Shown: positions 44,339 through 54,021, numbered from the stretch's first letter. The stretch is DNA of 64,000 nucleotides from Variovorax davisae (GCF_030316845.1 NZ_JASZYS010000001.1:1-64000); one strand, 5' to 3'. The notes: generated from the sequence alone by a model not told the origin. Translations and numbers: made by a program.

Positions 44339-45703
44339 ATGAGACAGTGGAACCTTGCCGCTGGCATCCTGGCGGCGGTGGCTTTGGCATCGTGTGGCGG
44401 CGGTGGAGGGGGCGGCGGCGGCCTGGCGGGCATCGCCGCCAAACCGGCCTTGACCGCGTCGGTGAAAATCAACGGGCAGGCCGCGACGGCGCAGGGCGCC
44501 GACTCGTACGCCGTGAAGCCCGGCGACAAGGTGGAGATCACGCCCAGCCAGAGCGTCTCCTGGAGCGGCAGCAGTGCGCCGGCCGGCATCACCACCAACG
44601 CCCTGGCCAGCACGCCCTCCCAATGGAGCGCGCAGCTGGTCAACGAGACCTCCACGGCGGCCACCTACACGGTGACCGCCTCGGCGGCTGCCGATGCGGC
44701 CAGCACCAGGTCGCTGCAGTTCGCCGTCTCGGGCGGCGACGCCCGCAACGGAAGCTACAAGGCCTTCGCCACCAACGGCACGCGGCAAACGCTCGCGCTC
44801 AACTTCGACACCGGCGCCTACACCTGGACCGACGGCAACAACGCCGTGGTCGGCGGGAGCTTCGCCGCGGATGCCGCCGAGTCGGGGACTTACGTGTTCC
44901 AGTCCACACGGATCACCACCGTGGCGAACACCGCGCGCTTCCACCTCAACCAGGACACCGTGATCGGCGCATTTCCCTTCGCCGTGACCCAAGCGGCGAA
45001 CGAGGCCTACGCGATCCAGCCCTTCGTGGCCTCGCGGGCACTCGAAACGCAGCAGGCGGCGCTGGACGGCGTCTACAACCGCTTCGGCATCGACGTCGGC
45101 CCGACCACCCAGACCTCCAACATCTCGCAGTTCGAGATCTCGGCAGGCGGAACGAAGCTGGTGCGCTGCAACGACATCAGCATCTCCCGGATCGAGCTCT
45201 GCCAGCCGGCCGACCAGCAGACCTGGCTGATTTCCCCGGGCAGCGCGAGCGGCCTGTGGACCATGGCGGAGGCGGCTTCGCCGTCGAACACCGCCAACAT
45301 CGCACTCGCGCGCATCGGCAGCCAGAAGATCTTCCTGATCGCGGGCAAGTCGGCGAGCGACCCGCGCACCGCCGTGTTCCGGATCGGCGTGCCCGAGAGC
45401 ACGGCCTGGCCTGCCGGCACCGGCTACGGTTCTGCCACGCCAGGCTCGTGGGGCCGCGTGCAGGTCGCGGCCGACAACACGTCGACCCGCAATGGCGTGG
45501 CGACCGATGGCAGCGCGGTGCAGACCTTCAACACCTTCCAACCGATGGGCACCGGCCGACCGAACGGCATGCGCCAGCTGCCCAACACGACCACCGGCGC
45601 GACCTACTTCGCCATGCAGGGCGCCAACATCTTCGCCATCATCGGCGCCAACGATCCCTCGCATGGCACCAATGGCTACCTGCAGCTCAGCTTGATGGAC
45701 TGA
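44339..45703 (+). CDS. Secreted lipoprotein of unknown function
   Basis: A 454-residue lipoprotein. The signal peptide ends in the lipobox LASC, followed at once by a run of nine glycines as a surface tether. The mature part has a PKD/Ig-like stretch (about residues 40-125, SVKINGQAATAQG, YTVTASAAADA) and then a beta-rich region with two cysteines (LVRCNDISISRIELCQPA). No catalytic motif is seen. It overlaps the convergent yjdF-like gene by 17 bases at the 3' ends. Confidence 0.8.
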   Translation: MRQWNLAAGILAAVALASCGGGGGGGGGLAGIAAKPALTASVKINGQAATAQGADSYAVKPGDKVEITPSQSVSWSGSSAPAGITTNALASTPSQWSAQLVNETSTAATYTVTASAAADAASTRSLQFAVSGGDARNGSYKAFATNGTRQTLALNFDTGAYTWTDGNNAVVGGSFAADAAESGTYVFQSTRITTVANTARFHLNQDTVIGAFPFAVTQAANEAYAIQPFVASRALETQQAALDGVYNRFGIDVGPTTQTSNISQFEISAGGTKLVRCNDISISRIELCQPADQQTWLISPGSASGLWTMAEAASPSNTANIALARIGSQKIFLIAGKSASDPRTAVFRIGVPESTAWPAGTGYGSATPGSWGRVQVAADNTSTRNGVATDGSAVQTFNTFQPMGTGRPNGMRQLPNTTTGATYFAMQGANIFAIIGANDPSHGTNGYLQLSLMD

Positions 45704-46331
45704 GGCCGCGGCTCGCACGGGCTGTCAGCGCGGCGATCTGGCGGTCGTGCAGCCCGGTGAGCAGCAGCGCCGCCAGGGCGCCGACCAGCGCCATGAACAT
45801 GTCCGACTGCGTGTCCCAGGGGTCGCCCTGGGTGCCGAGGAATTCGTCCGCGCCCTGTCCCATGGCCAGGGCGGCGGCCCACTCGATCAGCTCGTAGGCG
45901 GCGCTGATCGCCATCGCGATGCAGACCACCACGAAGGCGAGCATCCTGCGGCCCTGCACGTGGCGGCCGCGGATCAGGATCTCGCGCGCGATCAGCGCCG
46001 GCACGAAGCCCTGCATGAAGTGGCCGATCTTGTCGTAGGGATTGCGGCCCAGCTGCATCAGGTCCTGCAGCCAGAAGCCCAGCGGAACGCGCGCATAGCT
46101 GTAGGCGCCGCCGAGCATCAGCACGCAGCAGTGCACGAAGATCAGCGCGTACACCAGCGGCGTGAGCGGGAAGCGGCCGCGGGTGGCCCACAGCAGCGGC
46201 AGCGCGATCAGCACCGGCGCCACTTCCATCCACCAGGTCGCACGATCGTGCGGGTGCAGGCCCGAGAGGACGAGCAGGGCGATGAGCGCGAGCGTGGCGA
46301 TGAGCAGGGTGGGGGTGCGGGTGGCGGGCAT
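45687..46331 (-). CDS. YjdF-like (DUF2238) inner-membrane protein
   Basis: A 214-residue protein with about six membrane helices. Family hallmarks are HPHDRATWWMEVAPVLIALP, YDKIGHFMQGFVPALIAREI and AISAAYELIEWAAALAMGQGAD followed by GTQGDPWDTQSDM. The function of this family is unknown. ATG 46331 gives the conserved start; ATG 46367 would overlap the upstream LysR gene. It follows that gene by 10 bases and may be co-transcribed. Confidence 0.85.
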   Translation of the reverse strand: MPATRTPTLLIATLALIALLVLSGLHPHDRATWWMEVAPVLIALPLLWATRGRFPLTPLVYALIFVHCCVLMLGGAYSYARVPLGFWLQDLMQLGRNPYDKIGHFMQGFVPALIAREILIRGRHVQGRRMLAFVVVCIAMAISAAYELIEWAAALAMGQGADEFLGTQGDPWDTQSDMFMALVGALAALLLTGLHDRQIAALTARASRGLSPSS

Positions 46332-46341
46332 GGGGCGCGCT

Positions 46342-47319
46342 TCAGCGAGTTGGTGCGGAGCGAGCATTCTTCAGCATGCGGCCTGGCCTGGCCTCCAGCC
46401 GCGCCAGTTCGCCGGCCGCATTCGCGAAGCTGGCCCGGATGAAGTCGAAGGCCCGCGCGGCGGCAGGCACCAGCGTGCGGCCGGCGCGATGGACGATCCC
46501 GAGCGTCAGGTCCAGGTCGAGTCGCGGCGTCACGTCGATCGGCACCACGACGCCGGCCCTCAGCGGATCGAGCACTGCAATGGCGGTCGAGGGCGTGACG
46601 GCGTCGCTGGATGCCAGCAGCGCATGGACGGTGCCGAGATCGCTGGTGCTGAGGGCGAAGTGGTGGCCGATCGGCATGCCGAGGCCGTACAGGTCGGCGA
46701 TCCGGCGCTCGACCGACTGGTCGGCATAGCCCGCGGCAACGAGCGGATAGGCCGCGAGCTCGGCCATCGTGACCTTGCGCCTGGCCGCCAGCGGATGCGC
46801 CGCGCGCGCGAACCAGCCGAAGGTGCACGGGTAGATCGGCTCGATCACCATGTCGCGCTCGCGCCCGGCGATGCGGACGTCGCCGATGAAGAAATCGAGC
46901 TGCTCCTTGCGCAAGGCCTCGTGCAGCACGTCGGTGCTCTGCACCATGGCGCTGACGCGCAGCCCCGGCGCCTTGGCCAGCATCTCCAGCATCAGCGGCG
47001 CGAGCAGGAACTTGGCGATCGACGAGCCCATGCCGAGCGCCAGCGAGCCGAGTTCGCCTTCGCGCATCAGCGCCAGGGCGCGCGCCCCCTCGTTGTCGTC
47101 GAACACGATGCGCCGCGCACGCTCCACGTAGGCGAGGGCATAGGGCGTCGGGCGCAGGCGCCGGTCCTGGCGGTCGAACAGGGGCACCCGCAGGACGTTC
47201 TCGAGCGCGCGCAGGCTGCGCGACAGCGCAGGCTGGCTCAGGTGCACCGCCTCGGCGGCGGCGCTCAGCGAGCCGAGGTCGATGACGGCCAGGAAATGCC
47301 TCAGTTGCCGGATGTTCAT
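46342..47319 (-). CDS. LysR-family transcriptional regulator
   Basis: A 325-residue regulator. The winged helix-turn-helix (residues about 1-62, MNIRQLRHFLAVIDLGSLSA, VHLSQPALSRSLRALE, PLFDRQDRRLRPTPYA) is followed by the substrate-binding effector domain. The start at 47319 gives the canonical N-terminus. It is divergent from the hydrolase-peptidase-transporter set at 47421-50741, its likely target, and a 17-bp dyad lies 12 bases upstream of its start. Confidence 0.92.
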   Translation of the reverse strand: MNIRQLRHFLAVIDLGSLSAAAEAVHLSQPALSRSLRALENVLRVPLFDRQDRRLRPTPYALAYVERARRIVFDDNEGARALALMREGELGSLALGMGSSIAKFLLAPLMLEMLAKAPGLRVSAMVQSTDVLHEALRKEQLDFFIGDVRIAGRERDMVIEPIYPCTFGWFARAAHPLAARRKVTMAELAAYPLVAAGYADQSVERRIADLYGLGMPIGHHFALSTSDLGTVHALLASSDAVTPSTAIAVLDPLRAGVVVPIDVTPRLDLDLTLGIVHRAGRTLVPAAARAFDFIRASFANAAGELARLEARPGRMLKNARSAPTR

Positions 47320-47330
47320 TTCAGCCTTGG

Positions 47331-47347
47331 CTTGCAGATCCTGCAAG
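47331..47347. promoter_or_regulatory. Candidate LysR operator
   Basis: A perfect dyad CTTGCAG-ATC-CTGCAAG in the 101-base gap between the divergent LysR gene and the hydrolase gene. It lies near the regulator start, where LysR proteins usually repress themselves. A related TTACGCAAG half-site follows at about 47370. Confidence 0.5.
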
Positions 47348-47420
47348 TTGATGCTGAATATTATGCAATTTACGCAAGCCGGGCGAATTCCTAGACTGCC
47401 TTCCGCAGCCCTCATTCGCC

Positions 47421-48215
47421 ATGAAAAACCTCCCGCACCCGTCCGCCAGCCTGCGACCCGTCGTCGTCATCTCGTCCGACCGCATCGAGCGCCACGGCCA
47501 TCCGGCGCATGCCGCCCTGCACGGCTACGTTCACGCCGTGGGCGAAGTCTCGGGCGCGCTGCCGCTGGTGCTGCCCGCCGTGGCGGGCGGGCAGCTGGCC
47601 GCCACGCTGGCGGCGTCGATCGACGGCATCGTCCTCACCGGCAGCCCTTCCAACGTGGCGCCGGCGCGCTACGGCCAGCCGCTGCCGCACCGCGAGATGC
47701 TGCTCGACCATGACCGTGACGCCGCCATCCTGCCGCTGCTGCCCGCGCTGGTCGCGGCCGGCGTGCCCGTGCTGGCCGTGTGCCGCGGCTTCCAGGAGAT
47801 CAATGTCGCCTGGGGCGGGACGCTGGAGCCCGCCGTGCACGAGCAGGCCGGCCGGCTCGACCACCGCGAAGGCGATCACGAGCGCCCGATCGAGCGCTGG
47901 TACGACGACAGCCACGACCTGGCCCTGGTCGAAGGCGGCCTGCTGGCCCGATTGGCCGGCCGTACCCGGACCCGGGTGAATTCGCTGCACCACCAGGGCA
48001 TCGACCGCCTGGGCGCCGGCCTGAGGGTCGAGGCCCGCGCGCCCGACGGACTGGTCGAAGCCTTCTCCATCGCGGAGGCCGCCCAGTTCACGCTGGCCGT
48101 GCAGTGGCATCCCGAGATGCGCACCGGCGACAGCGCGTTCGCGCGCGCCATCTTCGAGGCCTTCGGCGACGCCTGCCGGCTGCGCCAGCGGCAGCGCCTC
48201 GCCCCATCCCTCTGA
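47421..48215 (+). CDS. Gamma-glutamyl-type hydrolase (peptidase C26, class-I glutamine amidotransferase fold)
   Basis: A 264-residue hydrolase of the PuuD-like group that cleaves gamma-glutamyl amides. The nucleophile cysteine is in PVLAVCRGFQEINVAWGG (about residue 122) and the catalytic histidine in LAVQWHPEM. The DGIVLTGSPSNVAP segment and VNSLHHQGID fit the family. It is first in a plus-strand set with an M14-like peptidase (24 bases on) and an MFS symporter. The real substrate is not known. Confidence 0.87.
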   Translation: MKNLPHPSASLRPVVVISSDRIERHGHPAHAALHGYVHAVGEVSGALPLVLPAVAGGQLAATLAASIDGIVLTGSPSNVAPARYGQPLPHREMLLDHDRDAAILPLLPALVAAGVPVLAVCRGFQEINVAWGGTLEPAVHEQAGRLDHREGDHERPIERWYDDSHDLALVEGGLLARLAGRTRTRVNSLHHQGIDRLGAGLRVEARAPDGLVEAFSIAEAAQFTLAVQWHPEMRTGDSAFARAIFEAFGDACRLRQRQRLAPSL

Positions 48216-48239
48216 CCCACAACGAACCGACGGAGACAT

Positions 48240-49361
48240 ATGGAAAAGGAAAACAATGCCTGGATCGACGGGCTCTTCAGCCACAGCTATGCCGAAGCGC
48301 GGCAGAAATTCCTGAGCGCCGCGGCGCGGCGCGGCCTGGCGGTCGAATCCCATGAACTGGCGCTCGCCGGCGCCGACGGCGAAACGCTGGCCACGGACGT
48401 CGTCCTGGACGGCCCAGCCGATGCATCGAGGATGCTGCTAGTGATCAGCGGCGTCCATGGCGTCGAGGGCTTCTGCGGATCGGCCGTCCAGACCGGGATG
48501 CTGCTGCGCGCCCGCGAGGGCGCCGATGCCTTGCGCGACACGGCCGTGCTGCACGTTCACGCGGTCAATCCCTTCGGCTTCTCGCATCTGCGTCGGGTCA
48601 CGCAGGAGAACGTCGACCTCAACCGGAACTTCGTCGACTTCGACAAGCCCTTGCCGGTCAATCCCGGCTATGCGGAGATCCACGAACTCCTGCTGCCGGC
48701 CGTGTGGCCGCCGCAGGCCGAGGTCGAAGCCGCGCTCGCGGCCTACCGCGACCGGCACGGCGCGCGCGGCCTGCAACGGGCCATGAGCCTGGGCCAGCAC
48801 GGCTTCGCCGATGGCATGTTCTTCGGGGGCCATCGGCCGACCTGGAGCAACGTCATCTTCCGCCGCATCCTCCAGCGACATGCGCCGAAGGTGCGCCAAC
48901 TGGCCTCGATCGACGTCCACACCGGGCTCGGGGCGTATGGCGTCGGCGAGCGCATCTTCGCGAGTTTCGACGAAGACCCCGCCGTGCTGGCGCGGGCCGA
49001 GCGGTGGTGGGGCGAACTGACCTCGGTCACCAGCGGCACCTCGACCAGCATCCCGCTCACCGGACCGATCCAGACCGCGATCACCGAAGAGTGCCGCGGC
49101 GCGCAGCATCTGGGCATCTGCCTGGAGTACGGCACCTGGCCGAGCGAGCGGGTCACCGGCGCCTTGCGTGCCGAGCACTGGCTGCACCGGCACGGCGACA
49201 CCGACCCGGCGCGGGCCGCCGCCATCAGGCAGGCGCTCAAGGATGCGTTCTATCCCGACGCCGCCGACTGGAAGCTCGCCGTATGGCAACAGGCTTCGCA
49301 AGCCTGCCTGCGCGCGCTCGAAGGCTTGCAGGAAGACGCGTCCCAGGCCATGCTGGCCTGA
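48240..49361 (+). CDS. M14-like metallopeptidase, DUF2817 family
   Basis: A 373-residue cytoplasmic enzyme. The zinc-binding motif HGVEGFCGS (residues about 73-81) gives His and Glu, and the third ligand is probably in IDVHTGLG (about 226-233). ECRGAQHLGICLEYGTW holds the expected general-base glutamate. No signal peptide is seen. The neighbours suggest breakdown of a small acyl- or glutamyl-amide. The start is the ATG at 48240, after GGAGA. Confidence 0.85.
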   Translation: MEKENNAWIDGLFSHSYAEARQKFLSAAARRGLAVESHELALAGADGETLATDVVLDGPADASRMLLVISGVHGVEGFCGSAVQTGMLLRAREGADALRDTAVLHVHAVNPFGFSHLRRVTQENVDLNRNFVDFDKPLPVNPGYAEIHELLLPAVWPPQAEVEAALAAYRDRHGARGLQRAMSLGQHGFADGMFFGGHRPTWSNVIFRRILQRHAPKVRQLASIDVHTGLGAYGVGERIFASFDEDPAVLARAERWWGELTSVTSGTSTSIPLTGPIQTAITEECRGAQHLGICLEYGTWPSERVTGALRAEHWLHRHGDTDPARAAAIRQALKDAFYPDAADWKLAVWQQASQACLRALEGLQEDASQAMLA

Positions 49362-49409
49362 CGCGCGTCCGTTCTCGATCCCGACCCCGAACGAACCACG
49401 GAACACCCC

Positions 49410-50741
49410 ATGAACGCGTCCACCCTGAATCCCGCCGGCCTGCCCCAGGCCGTCACGGCTGCGCGCAGCGCGCACCCCGTCGCCAAGACCGCCATCAGCC
49501 GCAAGGCCGTCGCCGCCGCCGTCGCGGGCAACGCCCTCGAGTTCTACGATTTCGTCATCTACGCCTACTTCGCCGTCTACATCGGCCGCACCTTCTTCCC
49601 GGTCAGCGGGGAGTTCGGCAGCCTGCTGGTGGCGGTGGCCACCTTCGGGGTCGGGTTCTTCACGCGGCCGCTCGGCGGCGTGCTGATCGGCGCCTTCGCC
49701 GACCGGGCCGGGCGCAAGCCGGCCATGATCCTGACGGTGGCGCTGATCACCGTCGGCACGCTGGGCCTGGCCGCGACGCCCAGCTACGCGAGCATCGGCA
49801 TCGCCGCACCGGTGATCGTCGTGTTCTGCCGCCTGCTGCAGGGCCTGGCGCTCGGCGGCGAGGTCGGGCCGGCCACCGCGCTGCTGCTGGAAGCGGCGCC
49901 GCCCGGACGGCGCGGCTTCTATTCGAGCTGGCAGATCGCCAGCCAGGGGCTCGCCGTCGCGGTGGGCGGGGCGTTCGGCGTGGCGCTGTCGCTGGTGCTC
50001 ACGCAGGAGCAACTGTCGTCGTGGGGATGGCGCGTGCCGTTCCTGTTCAGCCTGGTGCTCGTTCCCATCGCGCTCTATATCCGCCGCGGCCTGCCCGAAA
50101 CCCACGAAGGCAGCGGCGATCGCACCGGCGCCCAGATCGTCGGCTCGGTGTTCAGCAAGCACCGCCGCGTGCTGGTGCTGGGCGTGCTGCTCACGGCAGC
50201 GACGGCGGTGGCGTCGCAGGTCGGCAACTACATGGTCAGCTACGCGGTCCAGGTGCTGAAGCTGCCGCCGGCGCTGGCACAGGGCAGCGTGCTGATGGGC
50301 GGCGTCATGACCTTCGCCTTCGCCCTGGTCGGGGGTCTCCTGTGCGATCGCTACGGCAGAAAGGTCACCAACCAGCTGCCCCGCATCGCGCTGATGCTGG
50401 CTGTCGTTCCGCTGTTCATGTGGCTGTCGGGAGCACCCGGCGCCACCACGCTGCTGATGGTGTCGGCGATCCTGGCCGCGCTGACGGCGATGTTCGGCGC
50501 CGCGGGGCTGGTGACCGTGCCGGAACTCCTGCCCATCGCCGTGCGCAGCACGGGCCTGTCGCTGGTCTACGCGATCGGCACCTCGGTGTTCGGCGGCACC
50601 ACCCAGTTCGTCGTCACGTGGCTGATCGCCGTGACGCACAATCCGATGGCCCCGGCCTACTACGTGGCCGCGATGTGCGCGGTCAGCGTGGTGGCGATGT
50701 GGATGCTGCCCGAGTCGCGCGATGTGGATGTGACGAAGTAG
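49410..50741 (+). CDS. MFS metabolite:proton symporter (MHS family)
   Basis: A 443-residue transporter with about twelve membrane helices. The N-terminal signature AVAGNALEFYDFVIYAYF is that of metabolite:H+ symporters (citrate, shikimate and proline-betaine type). The loop 2-3 motif is GAFADRAGRKPAMI and the mirrored one is LLCDRYGRKV. It is third in the set with the hydrolase and peptidase, so it probably imports their substrate. Its 3' end overlaps the convergent repeat protein by 59 bases. Confidence 0.9.
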   Translation: MNASTLNPAGLPQAVTAARSAHPVAKTAISRKAVAAAVAGNALEFYDFVIYAYFAVYIGRTFFPVSGEFGSLLVAVATFGVGFFTRPLGGVLIGAFADRAGRKPAMILTVALITVGTLGLAATPSYASIGIAAPVIVVFCRLLQGLALGGEVGPATALLLEAAPPGRRGFYSSWQIASQGLAVAVGGAFGVALSLVLTQEQLSSWGWRVPFLFSLVLVPIALYIRRGLPETHEGSGDRTGAQIVGSVFSKHRRVLVLGVLLTAATAVASQVGNYMVSYAVQVLKLPPALAQGSVLMGGVMTFAFALVGGLLCDRYGRKVTNQLPRIALMLAVVPLFMWLSGAPGATTLLMVSAILAALTAMFGAAGLVTVPELLPIAVRSTGLSLVYAIGTSVFGGTTQFVVTWLIAVTHNPMAPAYYVAAMCAVSVVAMWMLPESRDVDVTK

Positions 50742-51606
50742 CCGCCGCCCCCTCCCACCACCCGCTCATCAAGCCCTCGGGCCGGCGCCCGGCGAACACC
50801 TTGGCGCTTGCCTCCCAGGCGTCGACCCGCACGTCCAGCCCGGCGAAGATCCCGTAGCCGGCGCCGGCGCGGATCTCTTCCTCGGCGTGCAGGCTCTCGC
50901 CGGCCTTGATCGCGCCCGCCGCGAGGATCGCGCCGCGCGAGCGGATGCCCCAGCCGGCCTCCAGGTGCCGGCCGCAGTCGATCGAGGCGCCGGCCTCGAT
51001 GCCATGGCCGGCGCGCACCGTGTCGCGGACGTCGATGGCGCCGCCGGCGCGCAGGCCCTTGCCGCAGCCCACGGCGCCCTGGGCGACCAGGTCCTGCCCG
51101 ATCGCCGCACCGCCCGCGATCTCGATCGAAGCGGCCCCGCGCAGGTCCCAGCCCGCGCGCAGGTTGCCGCCGCAGCGGATCGCGCCTTCGGCCTCGATGC
51201 CCCAGGCGGCCTTGAGGTGGCCGCCGGCATCCAGCATGGCGCCGCCGAAGACGCCTGCGGCCGATTCGATGTCCTCGCCGGCGACGATGGTGCCGCCGGC
51301 GCGGATGCCGCCACCGGCGCGGATCGTCCGCCCGGCGCGCAGCACGCCGGCGATGTCGATGCCGGCACGCACCTGCAGGGAGCCCGCGAAGACGATCGCG
51401 TCGGCCTCGAGCGCGTCGAGCGCGAGCAGCGCGTCGGTCGGCCCGAACTGCGTCAGCAGCCAGCAGGCGTCGTCGACGCGGCCGTCGGCGACCAGCGCGT
51501 CGAGCAGGTGTTGGTAGTCGCAGTTGTCTTGTCCGTGGCGGATGAACCAGCGGTAGCCGTCGGCGCAGGGGCGCTTGGCCTTGACGAAATTCTTGGTGAG
51601 TTCCAT
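50683..51606 (-). CDS. Ala/Gly hexapeptide-like repeat protein, unknown
   Basis: A 307-residue protein. Residues about 1-75 form an N-terminal domain (KAKRPCADGYRWFIRHGQDN, ACWLLTQFGPTDALLAL). From about 80 to 270 it is built of irregular 6-8-residue repeats of the type I-x-A-G-G-x-I-x-A-G, which predict a left-handed beta-helix. The C-terminal 25 residues run through the end of the convergent symporter gene and are basic and low-complexity. No enzymatic motif is seen. Bactofilin-like assembly or a scaffold role is possible. ATG 51606 has GGGA upstream. Confidence 0.72.
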   Translation of the reverse strand: MELTKNFVKAKRPCADGYRWFIRHGQDNCDYQHLLDALVADGRVDDACWLLTQFGPTDALLALDALEADAIVFAGSLQVRAGIDIAGVLRAGRTIRAGGGIRAGGTIVAGEDIESAAGVFGGAMLDAGGHLKAAWGIEAEGAIRCGGNLRAGWDLRGAASIEIAGGAAIGQDLVAQGAVGCGKGLRAGGAIDVRDTVRAGHGIEAGASIDCGRHLEAGWGIRSRGAILAAGAIKAGESLHAEEEIRAGAGYGIFAGLDVRVDAWEASAKVFAGRRPEGLMSGWWEGAAATSSHPHRATRAASTSPPR

Positions 51607-51860
51607 GGTGATCCCAGGCGTGCAGGTTGAAGCGCCGCGAAGCCCTTCGCGGCGGATGAAGTGCAGAGCCGTGCCGGGGAGATCAGGAAATGGCTTCTTC
51701 CCGCTTTCCCCGCACGGCGTGGGAAAGCAGGGCGGTCGAGCCGCAGGCCGCGCACGCGCGCAGCGCCGCGCCATGCGGGGCATGGCGGCGGCGGGGGGCG
51801 TGCGGAATAGTCGGCATGGACGGACCTGGAAGGGCCGCCATTGTACCGAGGGGCCTTCGG

Positions 51861-53036
51861 TCAGGCCGCCAGGAAGCGCTCGGTCAGGAGCGCCCAGTAG
51901 GCCGAGCCGATCGCCACGTTGTCGTCGTTGAAGTCGTAGCCCGGGTTGTGCACCATGCAGGCGCCGGCACTGTCGCCGTCGCCGTTGCCGATGAACAGGT
52001 AGCTGCCAGGCAGCTTCTCGAGCATGAAGGCGAAGTCCTCGCTGCCCGGCAGCGCCGGTCCCTGCAGCGTGACCTGGTCGGCGCCGACCAGCTCCAGCGC
52101 CACTTCGCGCGCGAAGGCGGTCTCCTCGGGCGTGTTGACCAGCACCGCATAGCCCGGCCGCCAGTCCACCTGCGCCTGGATGCCGAAGCTCTCGGCCTGC
52201 GCGGCGATCAGCGCCTTGACGCGCCGCTCGAGCGTGGCGCGCACCTCGCGGTCGAGCGCGCGGATGCTGATCTCCAGCGTGGCCTGCTGCGGGATCACGT
52301 TGTTGGCCTTGCCGGCATGGAGGGCGCCCACCGTGACCACCGCCATCTGCAGCGGATCGACGTTGCGCGACACCACCGTCTGCAGCGCCATCACGATGCT
52401 GGCCGCGGCGACCACCGGGTCGGCCGCGCGGTGCGGCATGGCGCCGTGGCCGCCGACGCCCGTGAGGGTGACGGTGGCGTAGTCGGACGAGGCCATCGTC
52501 GGGCCTTCGCGCAGCACCAGGCGGCCCTGCGGCATGCCCGGCATGTTGTGCATCGCGAAGATGGCGTCGCACGGGTATTTGTCGAACAGGCCGTCTTCCA
52601 TCATCTTGACCGCGCCGCCGCCGCCTTCCTCGGCCGGCTGGAAGATCAGGTTCAGCGTGCCCGAGAAACGGCCCCGTTCGGACAGATGGTGCGCCGCCGC
52701 CAGCAGCATCGCGGTGTGGCCGTCGTGGCCGCACGCATGCATCACGCCGGCGTTGCAGCTGGCATAGCCGAGGCCGGTGGCCTCGTCGATCGGCAGGGCG
52801 TCCATGTCGGCGCGCAGGCCGAGGCGGCGCTGTCCGTCGCCGCGCACCAGCCGGCCGACGACGCCGGTGCCGCCGAGCCCGCGCTCGACCTCGTAGCCCC
52901 AGGCCTGCAGTTTCTCGGCCACCAGGGCCGAGGTGCGGTGCTCGTCGAAGGCGAGCTCGGGGTGGTGGTGGATGTCGCGCCGAAGCCCGATGAATTCATC
53001 CGACTGGCTGTGCATGTGATCGAGGAGTGCGCTCAT
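51861..53036 (-). CDS. M20-family amidohydrolase (hippurate hydrolase-like)
   Basis: A 391-residue zinc peptidase-type amidohydrolase. Hallmarks are RRDIHHHPELAFDEHRTS, LRADMDALPIDEATGL, MHACGHDGHTAML and FQPAEEGGGGA, with the dimerisation domain (about residues 180-290) after VGGHGAMPHRAADPV. Such enzymes cleave N-acyl amino acids. It lies 7 bases after the Bug receptor gene and is co-transcribed with it. The 254-base gap downstream, up to the repeat protein, shows no gene. Confidence 0.93.
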   Translation of the reverse strand: MSALLDHMHSQSDEFIGLRRDIHHHPELAFDEHRTSALVAEKLQAWGYEVERGLGGTGVVGRLVRGDGQRRLGLRADMDALPIDEATGLGYASCNAGVMHACGHDGHTAMLLAAAHHLSERGRFSGTLNLIFQPAEEGGGGAVKMMEDGLFDKYPCDAIFAMHNMPGMPQGRLVLREGPTMASSDYATVTLTGVGGHGAMPHRAADPVVAAASIVMALQTVVSRNVDPLQMAVVTVGALHAGKANNVIPQQATLEISIRALDREVRATLERRVKALIAAQAESFGIQAQVDWRPGYAVLVNTPEETAFAREVALELVGADQVTLQGPALPGSEDFAFMLEKLPGSYLFIGNGDGDSAGACMVHNPGYDFNDDNVAIGSAYWALLTERFLAA

Positions 53037-53043
53037 CGGGGCC

Positions 53044-54021
53044 TCATTGCGGTTGCAGGTTGATCGACTTGGCGATGGCGCGGTAGCGCGCCGTCTCGGC
53101 CTCGTAGAACCTGGCCGCCTCGGCCAGCGACACCGGCGGCGAGGCCAGCTGCGTCTGGGCCGCCAGTTGCGCCCGCACGCCGGGGTCCTTCAGGGTCGCC
53201 TGGATGGCCTTGTGCAGGCGCTGCACCACGTCTTCGGGCGTGTTCTTCGGCACCATGAAGCCGCTCCAGATCTGGAACGCGAAGTCCTTCAGCTCCTTGC
53301 CTTCGCTGACCGTGGGCACGTTCTTCAGCAGTTCGGAGCGCTGGGCGCCGAGCTGGCCGATCACCTTGAGGCGGCCCTGGTCGGCCATCGCGCCCATGCC
53401 GGCGCTGTAGACCAGCACCGCGAAGTCGACCTGGCCGCCGCCGATGTCGGTCAAGAGCGGCGCGTTGCCCTTGTAGGGTGCATGGATCAGCTGGATGCCG
53501 GTGCGCTTCTGGACGTCCTCCAGGATCAGGTGGTAGAGCGAGCCGATGCCCACGCTGCCGTAGGTCAGCGGCTTGTCGGCGGACTTGCGCGCCAGCGCGA
53601 TCAGCTCGTCGATGTTGTTGGCCGGCAGGTCCTTGCGGGCGACCACCACCATCACGGCGTCGGTCACCGGATGGACCAACCGGAAGTCCTCGGCCTTGAG
53701 CTTGACCGCGGCGTTGGCCAGCGGCGCGAGGATGACCTCGTTGGGCGAGCCCTGGAACAGGTAGTAGCCGTCGGCCGGCGCCGCCAGCACCTTCTGCGCG
53801 GCCAGCGCGCCGGACACGCCGCCGAGGTTGTCGACGATCACCTGCTGGCCCAACTCCTTGCCCAGCGGCGCGGTGAAGATCCGGGCGGCGGCATCCGAAG
53901 GCCCGCCCGCGGGGTACGGCACCATCAGGCTGACCGGCTTGGTCGGGTAGCTCTGGGAGAACGCGGCGCCTGCGGCCAGCAGCAGCAGGCCGGCGATCGA
54001 ACGTTGGAAGAAGGTCTTCAT
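53044..54021 (-). CDS. Bug-family tripartite tricarboxylate receptor
   Basis: A 325-residue periplasmic binding protein. A signal peptide (MKTFFQRSIAGLLLLAAGAAFSQ) leads to the Bug core: YPTKPVSLMVPYPAGGPSDA, GQQVIVDNLGGVSGALA, LTYGSVGIGSLYHL and HAPYKGNAPLLTDIGGGQV. No TctA/TctB membrane genes are near, which is common for the expanded Bug family in Burkholderiales. The start at 54021 gives the signal peptide. It is divergent from a LysR gene at 54165. Confidence 0.93.
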   Translation of the reverse strand: MKTFFQRSIAGLLLLAAGAAFSQSYPTKPVSLMVPYPAGGPSDAAARIFTAPLGKELGQQVIVDNLGGVSGALAAQKVLAAPADGYYLFQGSPNEVILAPLANAAVKLKAEDFRLVHPVTDAVMVVVARKDLPANNIDELIALARKSADKPLTYGSVGIGSLYHLILEDVQKRTGIQLIHAPYKGNAPLLTDIGGGQVDFAVLVYSAGMGAMADQGRLKVIGQLGAQRSELLKNVPTVSEGKELKDFAFQIWSGFMVPKNTPEDVVQRLHKAIQATLKDPGVRAQLAAQTQLASPPVSLAEAARFYEAETARYRAIAKSINLQPQ

